A stretch of 64,000 bases of DNA from Irpex lacteus (Eukaryota; Basidiomycota; Agaricomycetes; Polyporales; Irpicaceae): NCBI GenBank assembly GCA_001986395.2, contig MQVO02000010.1, positions 1,116,001-1,180,000 on the forward strand, read 5' to 3'. The notes below the pieces were generated by a model. The model did no database searches. It saw only the letters and a program-made list of their open reading frames with translations, and was not told the DNA's origin. The translations under genes were made by a program, and so were the position numbers. This document shows positions 1 to 11,630 of this stretch, piece by piece (position 1 is the stretch's first letter; each line of letters starts with the position of its first letter).

Positions 1-760
1 ATCGATGGTCAGCTGCGGTAGTCCAATATCGGTGAGACAATTGGCGACGTTTGGTCCGAGCAGTTTCTCGAGGACGTGATTCGAGAGCCGGACCCAATGA
101 GCGTATCTCGCGGTTTCTGAACCGTCCGCGTTGCGACTAGCCAGTGACAAAACGGTGAGTACTAATGTACTACAGCGGAGAATAAACATACTAGGCAAGC
201 AAAAGCTGTTGGAGGGTATTCATATGCGCTTCTGAGGTTGCGTCGGTAAAAGATCGCTCATTCTCAGGGGAGATAGGGATATCCTGATTCTCGTTACAGA
301 GCTCGACAGCAGCACGTAGTATTTTCTTCCAAGCTGTCCCAAGCTGTTGTATATCGTGCGTCTCACGAGGTAAGACAGTCGCGAGGAGAAATAGTAAGAA
401 GTCATCTAATGGGACATCAGTGCCGTTCAGTTCAAAATTGTGTTTGAGGCTCTCTTGGATATTGGTCGCGCTTCAAATATAAGCATTAGCATATCAGACC
501 ATCTGTATACAACCAGCATCGCACCATGCAGATATCCTTCCCGAACCATCATGACTCTTATTCATAAGACCCGAGTCGACATTCTGCAAATGAGTAGGTG
601 GAGTGTGCGTTGAGCCGACATGCGAACTGGTAGGTGGCGTGAAGGGTTGTGACATAGGTTCTGAGGGAGTCGGCGAGGTAGCAGCGGAAGAGAGGCCTCC
701 ATTGTTGAGTTCAGACCCGGAAACAGCTGGAGATGAGTCGTTGTCGTTGGGTTCGGGCAT
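1..760 (-). CDS. FunK1-type fungal protein kinase, N-terminal part (copy A), cut by window edge
   Basis: This is the 5' part of a gene on the minus strand that runs off the left end. The start at 760 gives an acidic Ser/Pro/Thr-rich leader (MPEPNDNDSS...) that aligns with the leaders of the FunK1 genes starting at 7026 and 31439. The next exon (about 485-225) and the intron after it also have clear counterparts there. The last bases, 1-120, match the part of the other copies that begins the FunK1-specific N-terminal region before the kinase core. The upstream sequence (761-800) is likewise shared with the other two. FunK1 kinases are a basidiomycete-expanded family whose biological role is mostly unknown. 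No stop breaks what is visible, so it may be intact, but the catalytic half lies outside the window. Confidence 0.7.
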
Positions 761-1116
761 GGCTACGTCGTGGTTGTGGTCGAACCCTCCGCGCGCGCAG
801 CGGCAACGACTCGGAATTCAATGAACATCCATCAGGGGAATTGTCGCAAAATGTATTGTGGTGGCGAAGTCATGACCAGTTTCCGAGTCGCCACAAATGA
901 CTAGTATCGACTTGGGGAGTCGCAGAGTGCTTGGTATACTATGGAAAGAACTTGAAGCACGGACATGACATCACTTCTTCCCTATGGCTGCCTTATCATA
1001 TGCATGTGCAACTCTCGTCGTTAGAGCCAACACACAAGTGCCGTCATTCCAAACACTTCATTCAAACACCCACTGTCTATGTACTACGAACAAAAGGAAC
1101 ATACTTGTGAAAAGGA
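761..1116. other. Intergenic sequence upstream of FunK1 copy A
   Basis: The first 50 bases (to about 810) match the sequence upstream of the FunK1 genes at 7026 and 31439, so the promoter region was duplicated with the gene. Beyond that no coding or repeat structure is seen up to the FunK1 relic. Confidence 0.4.
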
Positions 1117-2955
1117 CTACGCCGAACTGGTATAGCCCTTCCAGACGACCCAACTCCAATGATCAAACAGGTTTTTATACCGCTCAATTGGACTCATCCT
1201 CCGAATATGCTCCTGCGATTCTTCCACCTCAGTAAGACGTCGTAGATCTTCGAGCGGTTGGTCTATTGAAGCCTTGATCTTCCTCAAGACATCCTCGACA
1301 GGTTCCGGAGATATTAGTCTTCCTTGCCGTTCCGATTTCTTGAAATCGGTCCTCTTGTCTGGGGCAGGGCTCGCTGGTGTCACGTGCCTTGATGTCCTTT
1401 TTGATGGGATCACTATCTACGCGCCCACTAAACTGCCCGCGGCCTCCTCGCTCTCTTAGACATTCTCCTTCTCATCTGGTCGCGGCCTCTTCCTGTTTCC
1501 AGGTTTTGTATGATTTTCTCATATAATGCGCACAAAGCTGCTGGCAGGAGCGCCGGAGGCGCGAAGGCCTGCGGCAATGTGCGTGATTCAAGTCTGTCTC
1601 AGTATATGTACTTATGCTACTGTAGGTTTGTGCAGTCTCTCAGTACGGTGTTCGTTTTTCGATACTAATAATGTACAGTTTTGATCATAGTCATAGCGTG
1701 GATGTCTAATGTAACCCGAACGGGGTGCATCGACATCTTTCGCCGTTAAACTGTTAAACTTTGCAAAGCCTGGCCGTGTGATCCTACTATGCTAGAACAA
1801 GGATCTGAGTAGACTTGTTACGACTTCTCGCACATCCACTGACATGGTGAACCGAGCGCATGAGGTCTCAAGAGCTCCCCCGTTTTTCAATGCACTGGCA
1901 TGTCCGCTTTACTAACCAAACGCACGAAGCTGCTAGCAGGAGCGCCGGAGGCGCGCATGCTTCCAGTGATGTGCGAGTTTGGCCACTATCGTGCATATAA
2001 GTACCCATTGTTATAAACACTTGGAGAAGCTCGGACAGCGGTAAGTATATATATGTAGCTTCTGCCCTGGGTTAGCAGAGATATTTCCGATCCCCAGGCC
2101 GGGGTACATCTTTTGCCATTCACTGGGCTATGAACAAATGTATTGTTTTGGCTATCCAACCTGTCGCCATATCCATGGTGAACTGAATGTATGCGACAAC
2201 CAACCATTCTGTGATTTCTATGTCGGTGCAATCCAAGAAATCGGCAGGGAGGGCGCCAGCCGACTAAACCCAAGTTCTGCTCTCCCAGCTGCACGCACGT
2301 GATCGTGGACCTCCATAAAAAAGGCCTCGAATACCATTGCAAACTTTTTATTTGAAGGCGATATGTGCTTCGGTGCGTAAAGTTGATCCCGCCTGATACC
2401 GCAGAGCGATTCTGTGTCCAATTTGATCCACGTCGAGTAGGGCGGGAAATCTCTGAGAGAACCTTTGTCACAGCGAGCAGTGAGCCAAAGAATCACATAT
2501 GCGATTGACTCCACGTCAAAGTCTGTCAAACAGTCAGCTTGACCAATGCATGGTGAGGCCCAAGCATGAACGAACCATAGATGTGTAGGATCCCGATATT
2601 CTTGCCCAAGTTCTCCACTAACTTGGCTGCCATGAAAATCCTAGTCCCAGTCCGTTCTTCTCCAGGTGTGCGATCTTCGTCTGGGCGTACAATAACAGCC
2701 AAATCAAAATCGTTGAGGACGCCACATATCCTTCCATCAACTTTGGTGTACATGAGGTTACCCTGACCGATGTCACGATGGTGCACCCCTCCGAGTCCCT
2801 GCCAAAGCGCGGCGTGACCTGTTAGTGTCGATAAAACCTGCAGAGCTATTATGCAAATGATGGACTTCACGCACACAGCAGAATGCTTCGGATAACGAGG
2901 TTAAGGCAGTAAAGATCCGAGATACTCCCCTCCTCAAGAGTCTGAGCCTCTCCTC
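1117..2955 (-). pseudogene. FunK1 kinase relic (copy B): C-lobe only, split by an insertion
   Basis: On the minus strand, 2955-2880 encodes the end of the kinase N-lobe region. A conserved intron (GTGCGT...CTAACAG) follows, then a kinase C-lobe with the catalytic loop HRDIGQGNLM, the FunK1 form of the metal-binding motif (NDFDLA) and the GTRIFMA segment (2830-2600). Bases 2529-2218 continue the C-lobe. The C-terminal tail (PLEDLRRLTEVEESQ..., matching PLEELGHLTEVKRAQQ in copy C) is only found at 1350-1120. Between these parts, about 1.5-2.2 kb is filled by a diverged tandem repeat. The N-terminal half is missing: at about 2960 the sequence changes abruptly into a fragment of a different gene. 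The truncation and the insertion mark this as a pseudogene. Confidence 0.75.
1526..2240. repeat. Diverged tandem repeat inside FunK1 relic B
   Basis: Two imperfect direct copies start at about 1526 and 1919. Both open with a nearly identical block (AAGCTGCTGGCAGGAGCGCC followed by GGAGGCGCG). They remain recognisable through a central GGGGTRCATC block and a TCCATGGTGAAC-like block near the end (1845 and 2175). The spacing is about 390 bp. The array interrupts the kinase coding sequence. The element type is not recognised, and no terminal inverted repeats were found. Confidence 0.55.
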
Positions 2956-2964
2956 TGCTAGCGC

Positions 2965-3580
2965 CGCATTTAAAGCTGAACTGTGGCAACTATGTAGACG
3001 ATCTCTCTGGACTGGGTCTCAAAACACGCGACAGTCTGACAGGATCCCTCGCAAGCCTCCGCTCAACAGGATCAGACATCTCGCAACGCTGGTCTGTCTG
3101 CAGCGCCTGATTTAACCTTCGAGTCCTCCAACGAACGTCGCAAACACACGCACACCGAGGCTTTCTCCGTCTCCTCACAATCTTCTTCTGGCCATCGAAA
3201 TCCTGACGAAGGCACCCGCATACATAGTCGCAAATGCCACGCCTTTTACGGAGACTCCGAATGGCAGGTCGACCTTCAAGTTCCTGCTTCTGACAGCCAC
3301 ACAGCTCCGCGATGAGGCCTGTATCTCTCAGCAACGGCCTAGGTATCCACAGCTCTGCGCCCATCACTGCTATCCCGACTATACCCTCACTCCCCTCAGA
3401 CCACCGTCGTTTTGCCTCTCAGAGTCTACCCGAGCGGTCTGTCCACCACGACAGAGCGTATGCCATCTATTCTTTTTCTGTATCCATACCTCTGTTTCAC
3501 GCAACCTACTGTATTACTATCATCGTTCAATCCTGCTTGTGTACTAATGTATATACTTTAGCACTTCTGCGAAAGCACAA
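2965..3580 (+). pseudogene. Fragment of the 470-codon serine-rich gene found intact at 35256-36668
   Basis: Read on the plus strand, this stretch matches parts of the minus-strand gene at 35256-36668. Bases 2985-3060 match its LSGLGLKACDSLTGSLASLR segment. Then 3140-3290 matches RRKHTHTKAFSVSS, the DEGTRIHSRK block and YGDSEWQVDLPASDSHS. Finally 3312-3430 matches RPVSLGDGLGIHSSAPI and the following Ile/Pro/Ser stretch. Pieces between these blocks are deleted and the frame changes several times, so it cannot encode the protein. The 3' flank up to 3600 also matches the 3' flank of the intact gene. With FunK1 copy C it forms an inverted duplicate of 31.4-36.2 kb. Confidence 0.8.
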
Positions 3581-3962
3581 ACCATAGGAGAAGCGTGTAA
3601 TGTCATGTCCACGGCCACTGGCAGTCACTGCGTGATGCGCGTGTTACTTACTTAAGTAACCCAAGTAAGGTGCATATGGTTCAGTTTGTCAAGCTCAAGT
3701 TCCTGCTTTCGAATGTGATCGGAGACTGTCTGGACAAAGTTGCTGTACACGTTTTCGAGATGTGCGAAGTACCCGCATCGCCGGTAGCTAGAGAGAGCAA
3801 TTTGGGGGAATTCGTGTTTTTTATGCTCTTGGCGGATTCATCGCGACGTCGACATCTATTCCAAATTCTCCATTCGATCCCTCCATGTCTACGTACGCAG
3901 TACTTCGATACCAACAAAGTACAGATCGAGAAAACCATACAGAACTCTAGATGTACAGAGGA
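3581..3962. other. 3' intergenic region of FunK1 copy C, duplicated at 34764-34945
   Basis: The reverse complement of about 3720-3950 matches the sequence just downstream of FunK1 copy D. An example is the shared block around the CTACGTACGCAGTACTT motif at 3888. The region holds short open frames on both strands, but they are not conserved as coding sequence between the two copies. It is taken as 3' flank. Confidence 0.5.
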
Positions 3963-6900
3963 CTAAGTCAGAATGATGTCTTTCTCCCAATCGACCAATC
4001 CCCAACGCCCAAGCTTTTCATAGTGCTTGACCGAACTGATGTCCTTGATACGTTGCTGTGCTCTCTTGACCTCGGTAAGGTGTCCTAGTTCCTCCAGTGG
4101 GTTGTCTATCGACTGTCTGTACTTGTTGAAGAGAACCTCGGGTTCCTTCGGCTTGTATGAAGATGCTGCCCTCCTAGCTTCCCATGTATGCATGAAGACA
4201 GCGATGCAGAAGGAATCATACACAGTGGAGAACGAGCTGTGTGAAGAGGTTGGCCGGAGGTTGAGGAGCGCATCATTCCTCAAAGCCATGAGCGACTCTG
4301 GATCGTTCGCTCGCCTTATCCATGCCGAAAGGGGTGGATCCTTCGACACCACAAGAAGACCCTTGTCATATCGGGAAATGACCCAAATAGTCACATATCC
4401 AAACGATTCCGCATCAAAGTCTGTTGACAGATCATCCATCAGCTGCAGCAGAGTGTAATGAATAAAGCACAACACACCACAGATGTGAGGGATTCGAATA
4501 TTGTTGAACAGGTTTTCCACCAACTTTGCGGCCATGAACATCCTGGTCCCGGTACGTTCGCTCTCCGTTTCGCGATCCTGGCCTTCAACATAAATGATAG
4601 CGAGATCGAAATCATTCACAACACCGCTGATCTCGCCGTCAATTATGGTGTACATCAGATTGCCCTCGCTGATGTCGCGATGGTGCAGCCCTGCCATCCA
4701 AAGCGCACCGTGACCTATTGACCTATCAGTGTTGTGAGAAACGAACATATGCAAACCACGCACATAAGAAGCTGCTTCGCAATGCCTTGATGAAATCAAG
4801 ATTGTAAAGCTTCGATATCGGGTGTAACTTGGTGAAGAGCAATATACGAAGGACGCGATATCGCTTCCTCTTCTTCAACGCCCGCCTTGGCACATGTAGG
4901 ATTTTCTCCATGAGATCAGCGGAGTGGTCCTGCCACGTCTGCTCTGCCAGTAGAATTGGCAGATGACCCCGGACGTCGCCGCCGTCCTCCCCTGCAGCAA
5001 TTTTGTACGCTTTAGCCAAGTTTTGGACTTCATTCGAACGATTTTCGTCGGGGAAATATATCTTGGCAACGTATTCTGAATCGGTTACACCATATTCTCT
5101 GAAGTCGGTGTCGCATTCAGCAGGAACGACGCAGGACGCGCGGCTGAACAGGTTAATGGCGAGCTGGGATTTATCGACGGCGACCTTGATCTCAATTTCA
5201 GGCCGCTCGCCGCCGCGCTCTTCCGGAGGTCCGCGCAGCTTGACGTGGGAGTGTGAGCCAGATCCAAATATCATATCTTGCCCCCAATTTTCAGGGGTAA
5301 ACCGCTGAAGTACGGCGAGAAGCGCAACAAAGTGAGGGAGGCTAGCGATGAAGTTCAGACCATGAGATTGGATTGCGCCTCCGCGGTCGAACCACCAAAG
5401 CCAAAGTCTATCATCTAGGACGGCGATTTGTCAGTACACATATGATTTCAGGTACGTGTTTGCTCACCGATAACGAGGAAATCAATTGAGTGTCGAACCG
5501 CCACGCTGGACGAGAGACGCTCTGCTGCATATATAGCGATTTGCTCGGGAGGCGGAGGCCTCGATACCGTCTTTGGCGGCCGTGAGCGACTCTCATAGTT
5601 CTCATCCTCGGAGCCTGAAGGGACTACCTTCCCATTGTTACCTCTCCGCTTCTTTTTCGAACGTCCAGCAGAGGAGTCGTCGGGCTTGCGACTGCGCTTC
5701 TTGTTTTGTTTTGTCGATGCCGAAGGCTCTAGCCCCAGTTCGTTCTCGCTGGCAGCACCCTCGTCGTCGCTGGCAGCATCCTCGTCGTCGCTGGCAGCAT
5801 CCTCGTCGTCGCTGGCAGCATCCTCGTTGTCGCTAGTGCCCTCCCCGAACTCGAATTCATCCGCACTGGAGCTATCGAGCGAGCAAGGTTTTATGTCACC
5901 TACCTCTGATTTTTCGTCATAACGTAACGGGATGGGCTTCATCTCGTAACCCTTTTGCTCCCTGATCTCAACGTTAAGCAAGACGTCGGATGATCCAGAG
6001 GCTCTGTGAGGAGTGGTAGGAGCTAAGTTTGAGCAATGATTCTCCCAAATCGTTTTCCAGCTCTGGTCACGCTCGAATGACGGGTTTTCAGTCATCTTCA
6101 CGGCCGCTGCTATCGGGAGTGCTATCACACCTGGACGCAGTGATGGCCCTTCTCCAACCAAACGGCTGTCGACGCCAAAATCCTCACCTGTGATTTGTTT
6201 ACCGTCGTTGCGTTGAAAGATGAGAGCGGACTCATCAATGTCCTTTAGCTGCGGTAATCCGATATCGGTGAGACGATTTGCAACATTTGGCTCGCGCAAC
6301 TTCTCAAGGACATGGTTCGAGAGCTGGACCCATGACGCGGATCTTGCAGTCTCTGGCTCGTGCGCGTTGTGGCTATTCAGTGGCATGACGGTGAGTATTG
6401 ATGCACTACAGCGGAGAGCAAACATACTAGGCGAGCAGAAGCTGTTGGAGTTTGTTCATATGCGGTTCCGAGGTTGCGTCGAAAAGTTCAAAAGCCGGTT
6501 CATTCTCAGGGCTGATAGGGATATTCTGGTCCTCCTCGTTACATAGCTCGACAGCAACACACAGTATCTTCTTCCAAGTTGTCTCAAGCTCTTGTTTATC
6601 GTAAGTCTTGCGAGGAAGGGCGATCGCCAGTAGAAACAGTAGGAATTGATTTAACGCAAAATCCGTGCCGTTTTCCTTAAAATTGCATTTGAAGCTCTCT
6701 TGAAGCTCGGCCAGGCTGCGAATACGAGCATAAGCATATCAGTTCATTCATCTACAACTGATATCGCACCGCGCAGAAGTGCTCTCCGAATCATTGTGGC
6801 TCTCCTTCATAGGACTTGACACCAATGCATTCTTCTCCTGCCTTGAGCTAATATTCTGTGAATCAGTAGATGGCTTGTGACTTGAGTTGACACGCGGACC

Positions 6901-7026
6901 AGAAGATGGCGAGGAGGGTCGTAACACAGGCTCAGAAGGGACTGGAGAGGTAACACCTGAAGCTCCATTGTTCTCTTTAGACATAGAAACAGCTTGAGAT
7001 GAACCGTCGTCACCGTGTTCGGGCAT
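3963..7026 (-). CDS. FunK1-type fungal protein kinase (copy C), multi-exon
   Basis: A full-length member of the basidiomycete FunK1 kinase family. In order it has: an acidic leader (7026-6780); an exon ending LLLA (about 6720-6430); the N-terminal FunK1 region (6370-5475) with an Asp/Glu/Ser repeat tract and a basic KKRSRKPD/KKKRR stretch that could be a nuclear signal; the RLWLWWFDRGGAIQSHG motif (about 5405-5350); a VAIK-like lysine (YVAKIYF, about 5070); the catalytic loop HRDISEGNLMY (about 4690); NDFDLA in place of DFG; GTRMFMA; and a C-terminal tail ending WEKDIILT at 3963. Introns were placed by homology to copy D. One 49 bp intron precedes HGALW in copies B, C and D. The kinase residues are all present, so activity is plausible. 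The first exon-intron boundary is uncertain. The acidic tract is shorter than in copy D. Confidence 0.85.
5750..5833. repeat. 21 bp coding minisatellite in FunK1 copy C
   Basis: About four copies of a 21 bp unit (on the minus strand, encoding SDDEDAA) lie inside the N-terminal region of FunK1 copy C. The homologous tract in copy D (32700-32930) is longer and more degenerate. The repeat number therefore differs between the paralogues while the frame is kept. Confidence 0.8.
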
Positions 7027-7455
7027 GGCTACGTCGTGGTTGTGGTCGAACCCGCCGCACGCGCAGCGGCCACTTCAAGTTGAAGCCTGAGTTGAATGAA
7101 CGCACCTTCCCCATTGGGAACAATGGGTCACGTGTTACAATTGATGGGTAGTAGGAAGTCGTTAACGTTGACGCGATATCAACGAATACCGTGGTCTTCA
7201 GACAAGATGTCTGTCATGTAGACATGAAATTGGATCGTACAAAACCTACAAAATGGAGACACCAGCAAGGAACCATACATACCACCTGCCGCCAATTTTG
7301 AACGTGACGTACAGTCAGCACGGCTGAGTATTCTTCGACTTTGGCAAGAAGAGAAAAACACATGGACGCGAGCACTCGAAGTCTCGAACAGTCAAAGTCG
7401 CTTAAAACCGATAATATATCCAATGCACATGTGTCACTAATGATCGCATTGGATA
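7027..7455. other. Intergenic region between FunK1 copy C start and Rab escort protein stop
   Basis: The 50-60 bases next to 7026 match the upstream flanks of FunK1 copies A and D (a CCACAACCACGACG block). The remainder, up to the Rab escort stop at 7456, shows no supported gene. Confidence 0.4.
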
Positions 7456-9299
7456 TCACCAATCGTCGCTGTCCTCGACATACTCCAACGGAGGCCAAAA
7501 GCTCTCGACGTCCGCCTCAGCCGCCTGACCGTCCCCATCTTCACCCTGGCCTTCCTTCGCCCGTGCAGGATGTATACCCTTAGCCTTCAAGCCATTCACG
7601 ACGCGCCAAAAGGCATTCTCCGCGTTCATCGCAGCAGAGTCCGCAATTTCGGGAAGATGAGGTGCGTAAGGGCTCGAGTGGACGATCGGCAGTCGCGGTG
7701 CGTCGCTGGTGGTCGGAGGATTAAGATTGTTTGGATGTTGGGTATAGAATAATGTAAACAGTGGTTCGTGCGAGTTCGACGGTTCGGATGATTGGGGCGA
7801 GGTCAGGCTTAGGGTTGCATCGAGGTACGGTCGTAGAAGCTGCTCCGCAGACTGCTCGCCTTCTCGTGGATGAGAGAGCGGCATTGAGATATATAGTATC
7901 CCTGTGAAAGAGAGCGATCTGAATTGCGGGGAAAGTCAGAAGATGCAAACGACTCACATTTCCCGCGAGGTGCAGACTGGCTGCCTTCACCTGTGATGAG
8001 GACAGTTACGGAGGTGGTGGCAGATCCGGCAGGGAGAGACGATGGAGGGAAAACTAGTGAAGCCGTGTCGACCTCCGTAGATGGTGGATTTGACTCAGCC
8101 CCTGACTCTGCATCGGGTGTTTCGCTGGTCTGCTCAGCAGCAGCCTCATTGGAAGCAGAAAAACGAATCGGACGGTCGATGACAGCCACGCATCGAGCGA
8201 ACGAGTAGGGCATGCCTGTCTCTGGTATAGACTCAGTAGTCGATTCTGTAGTGCCTACACCCTGAGAGTAGTCTGATCCTCCCACAAGAACATCACACCG
8301 AAGCTGCTCTGAGAGATCTTCAAGCTGCAACGTATACTTCTGGGATGGATCATCTGGAGACGTCGGCGGAGCAATCGATAGAATACGACGGCCGAGTATG
8401 TACGTAGTTCCGCCTACGGCTGACGTCCGACAGAAGCCTTGCGCTATCTCGCCCAGTCCGCCGTAATGCCCGACGAGAAACGACGACGGTCCATATCGCC
8501 CAGTAGACCGAAGGTATCGACGAATGCGTTGTAACGCGGGCAGCGTAGAGTCTGATCGGGCAGTGATGAGGACATTATCGGCGTGTGTATGATACTTTAC
8601 ATACCTGCAGAATTGATGCAGAACGCGAGTGCATAGACAATGACCTGAACGGCCTCCGGATCCAGCGAGAATTTAGTCTCTAGAAATTCAGCGAAGGGAA
8701 TTACTTCGTTCCCCTGTAACTCAGGCTTGTCCTCGAACTCTCCACCAGCAAACATCAGAAAGCGCATGAGCCTTCGTTTGTGCAGCAAGCTGAGTTTCTT
8801 GTTCTTGAACACGTCCTCTTTGCTTCCTGGTACAGGTTTCACGAGTCCTGGGCTGTCATAAATGGCCACGCGCTCTAGGAGCTTGAAACCGCCATAGCGG
8901 GAGACACCCGAGGCGATCAAAGAGTCTATCAAAGGACCAATTGCAGGTATGATAGTAGGCTGAAGGGAGACAGCGTATTGACGAGACTGTGGCGGCAGAG
9001 AGCCAGAGTAAGAAATACCGGTGAACCGCCTCCTCTGAGATGTGAGATACGGTGAGCCGTCATCAGAGTTGCCACGACGCTCGTCCGCCCAGGACACAAG
9101 TTCGTCGAGTGAGAGCGATGCATCGTCTCCGCCGTAGTATGGGTTTGCGTCGATATGTGCCACCTTGTATCCGGCCTTGGACAGCGCACTTGAGCGTATC
9201 GTTCAGCCACCGCGCAGCAGGTCTGACGGAGGTTGAAGCTCACGCTGCGGTTATTGACTCTGTGAGACCAGTTCCCAGAACGACAACATCGACGTCCAT
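7456..9299 (-). CDS. MRS6: Rab escort protein (Rab geranylgeranyltransferase component A)
   Basis: Four exons (9299-9244, 9188-8605, 8551-7958, 7901-7456) give a 559-residue protein. The start at 9299 yields the GDI/REP N-terminal nucleotide-binding-like segment VVVLGTGLTESI, followed across intron 1 by KAGYKVAHIDANPYYGG. Further conserved blocks are SLSLDELVSWAD, a GFKLLERVAIYDS-type block with PGSKEDVFKNK, LHKRRLMRFLMF, RYGPSSFLVGHYGG and EIAQGFCRTSAVGG with YILGRR. REP presents newly made Rab GTPases to Rab geranylgeranyl transferase and delivers the prenylated Rab to membranes. It differs from Rab GDI by the long inserted Ser/Glu/Thr-rich segment (about residues 300-420) and an acidic C-terminus. 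Introns of 53-56 bp have GT-AG ends. It is divergent from the nucleolin-like gene, with 334 bp between the two starts. Confidence 0.9.
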
Positions 9300-9633
9300 G
9301 CCAAAGGAGATATAACTGGCTTGTGTTATATTGAGGTCAGAGAGTTGGTGGTTACTGTACTACTTAGCGGGCGACTTACTCAATGTTCTCCAAAGCGCGT
9401 CAGCGTGACAGAGAATAAGATAACTGCTGATTATGTCACACTTTGATGGCACTCAGAAACGATTGTTACTGCTGCTTACAAAGGTAAGCCTGTCACGTCA
9501 CAGTCACGCACTCTCTTTATTTTCGAAAATTTCGGAGCCAAAGAAATTAGGATTCGCTTGTTCCAAGCCATCCCACACCAACTTCCTTCCTCCCTCCATC
9601 TCCCTCCCCTAACTCCCTTTCTTCCTTTACACA
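9300..9633. promoter_or_regulatory. Shared intergenic promoter region of REP (-) and nucleolin-like (+) genes
   Basis: These 334 bp separate two divergent start codons. A pyrimidine-rich tract (about 9575-9630, CTTCCTCCCTCC-like) lies immediately before the nucleolin ATG at 9634, as is common upstream of highly expressed fungal genes. No convincing TATA box is seen on either side. Confidence 0.5.
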
Positions 9634-11630
9634 ATGGCCGCAGACAAGGGCTCTAAAGCATCCAAAAAGTCGGACAAGAAGGTCGACAAGAAGTCTGCAG
9701 AGAAGAAGGCGGTCAAGGAGGCTCCCTCCAAGGCTGCACCTGCCAAGAAGGCCAGCGTTCCTGTGTCTAGCAAGGAGATTCTCGAGAAGGCAAAGGAGCA
9801 GTCAAAGGTAAGACATACTCTGCTCATAACTTGATTCCCTCTCACGTTTTTCGCAGACTAAGAAGCCCGCCAAGAAGGCAGAGAGTTCGAGCTCTGAGAG
9901 CTCCGAGGAGTCTTCTGACGACGAAAAGCCTGCGCCCAAAGTTACAGCTAAGGGCAAGGGCAAGGCTAAGGCCGCCGCCAAGAGCTCGAGCTCGGGAAGC
10001 TCTGACGACTCCTCTGAAGACGAGAAACCTGCGCCCAAAACGACGCCCAAGGGCAAGGCCAACGGCAAGGTATGCAAAGTTTCTATACGACGCTTTTTCT
10101 CTCTCACTGATGTATTTTTAATAGGCTGCTAAGGCCGAGTCCTCCAGCGGTGGATCTGACTCTGAGGAGGAGGTACCCAAGAAGGCTGCTGCTCCCCCGT
10201 CTTCGTCCGGCTCATCGTCTTCCGACTCTGAGGACGAAAAGCCCAAGGCTGCACAGGTCAAGGCTACCCCTGTTAAGAAGGCTGAGTCGTCATCCGGCTC
10301 GTCAAGTTCTAGCTCGGAAGACGAGGCCCCTAAAGCCGTCGCCGCCGGCAAGAAGGCTACACCTGCCAAGGCAGCAGCCGCAAAGAAGGCCGAGTCGTTA
10401 TCCGGCTCGGACTCTGACTCAGATTCGGACTCTGAAGAGGAGGCTCCCAAAGCCGCTGCTGCTACGAAGAAGGCTTCACCCGCGAAGCCAGCTGCTAAGG
10501 CTGCTCCCGCCAAGAAGGCTGAGTCGTCAGACTCGGACTCTGGCTCTGATTCGGACTCTAGCGATGAGGAGGAGATCTCGAAGCCCGCTGCCGCCGCCAA
10601 AAAGGCCGAGTCCAGCGACTCCAGCGATGAGGACTCTGATGACGAGGACGTAGAGATGGCGGATGCTTCTGCCAAGGCCGCCACCAACGGCAAGCGTAAG
10701 GCTGAGGAGGCTGTCGAGCAGCCAGCAAAGAAGGCCAAGGTCTCTCAGTCGGAAGCGTACTCTGCTGGTGAGAACGCTGGCGCTGGTGAGACGAAGACGA
10801 TCTTCGTCGGCCGCCTGTCGTGGAACGTCGACGAGGAGTGGCTCGCGTCCGAGTTCGCCGAGTGTGGCGAGGTCGTCTCTGCTCGTGTGCAGATGGACCG
10901 TACCACCGGCAAGTCTCGCGGTTTCGCGTACGTCACCTTCTCCAGCACCGACGCTGTCGAGAAGGCTCTCGCTCTTAATGGAAAGGAGATTGACGGCAGG
11001 CCTGTCAACATCGACAAGAGCATCGAGAAGGACAAGAGCCAGGTCCGGGAGAACCGCGCTAAGGCGTTCGGTGACCAGCAGAGCCCGCCGTCCGCGGTGC
11101 TGTTCGTTGGCAACTTGAGCTTCGATGCTACTGAGGACATTATTTGGGAGGCGTTTGGAGAGTTTGGCGATATTAAGAGCGTCAGGCTGCCCACTGATCG
11201 CGAGACGGGACGCCCGAAGGGCTTTGGATATGTCGAGTTCACGGACATCGAGGCTGCCAAGAAGGCTCATGAGGGTCTCAGTGGACAGGAGATCTCTGGT
11301 CGGGCTATCAGACTTGACTACTCGCAGCCGAGAGACGACAGCGGAGGTCGTGGCGGTGGACGGGGCGGCTTCGGTGGAGGCCGTGGCGGTCGTGGCGGAG
11401 GATTTGGCGGTGGTCGTGGAGGCGGATTCGGTGACCGTGGCCGCGGAGGATTTGGAGGCCGGGTACGTTCAATCTCACTTTGCTTCTACTTATCTTAACT
11501 AATCTTTCTTTCTTAGGGACGTGGTGGTGATCGTGGCCGTGGTGGTGACCGTGGACGTGGCCGCGGACGCGGTGGTCCTCGCACTGGCGGTATCACCAAC
11601 TTTGAAGGCAAGAAGACGACCTTCAACTGA
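9634..11630 (+). CDS. Nucleolin-like ribosome biogenesis protein (Nsr1/Gar2 type)
   Basis: Exons 9634-9807, 9857-10069, 10125-11462 and 11517-11630 encode 612 residues. The N-terminal third alternates Lys/Ala/Pro-rich stretches with acidic serine clusters (SSSGSSDDSSEDEKP type), likely casein-kinase-2 sites. Two RRM domains follow: one with TKTIFVGRLSW (RNP2) and SRGFAYVTF (RNP1), one with AVLFVGNLSF and PKGFGYVEF. The C-terminus is an RGG/GGF-rich domain interrupted by the last intron and ending in KKTTFN. This is the architecture of yeast Nsr1, fission yeast Gar2 and animal nucleolin, nucleolar proteins needed for pre-rRNA processing and small-subunit assembly. It is distinguished from general RGG proteins by the acidic-Ser/Lys N-terminus combined with tandem RRMs. 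The long open frames on other strands here are shadows of its compositional bias. Confidence 0.9.

Noticed and set aside
1..7026. One single large FunK1 gene across 1-7 kb
   Set aside because: Leader sequences at 760 and 7026 are separate starts, and the relic between them has its own C-terminus and lies next to an opposite-strand gene fragment.
10118..11270. Long minus-strand open frames (up to 247 codons) under the nucleolin-like gene
   Set aside because: They are mirror images of the codon bias of the Ser/Lys/Gly-rich plus-strand protein; the RRM and RGG motifs are on the plus strand.
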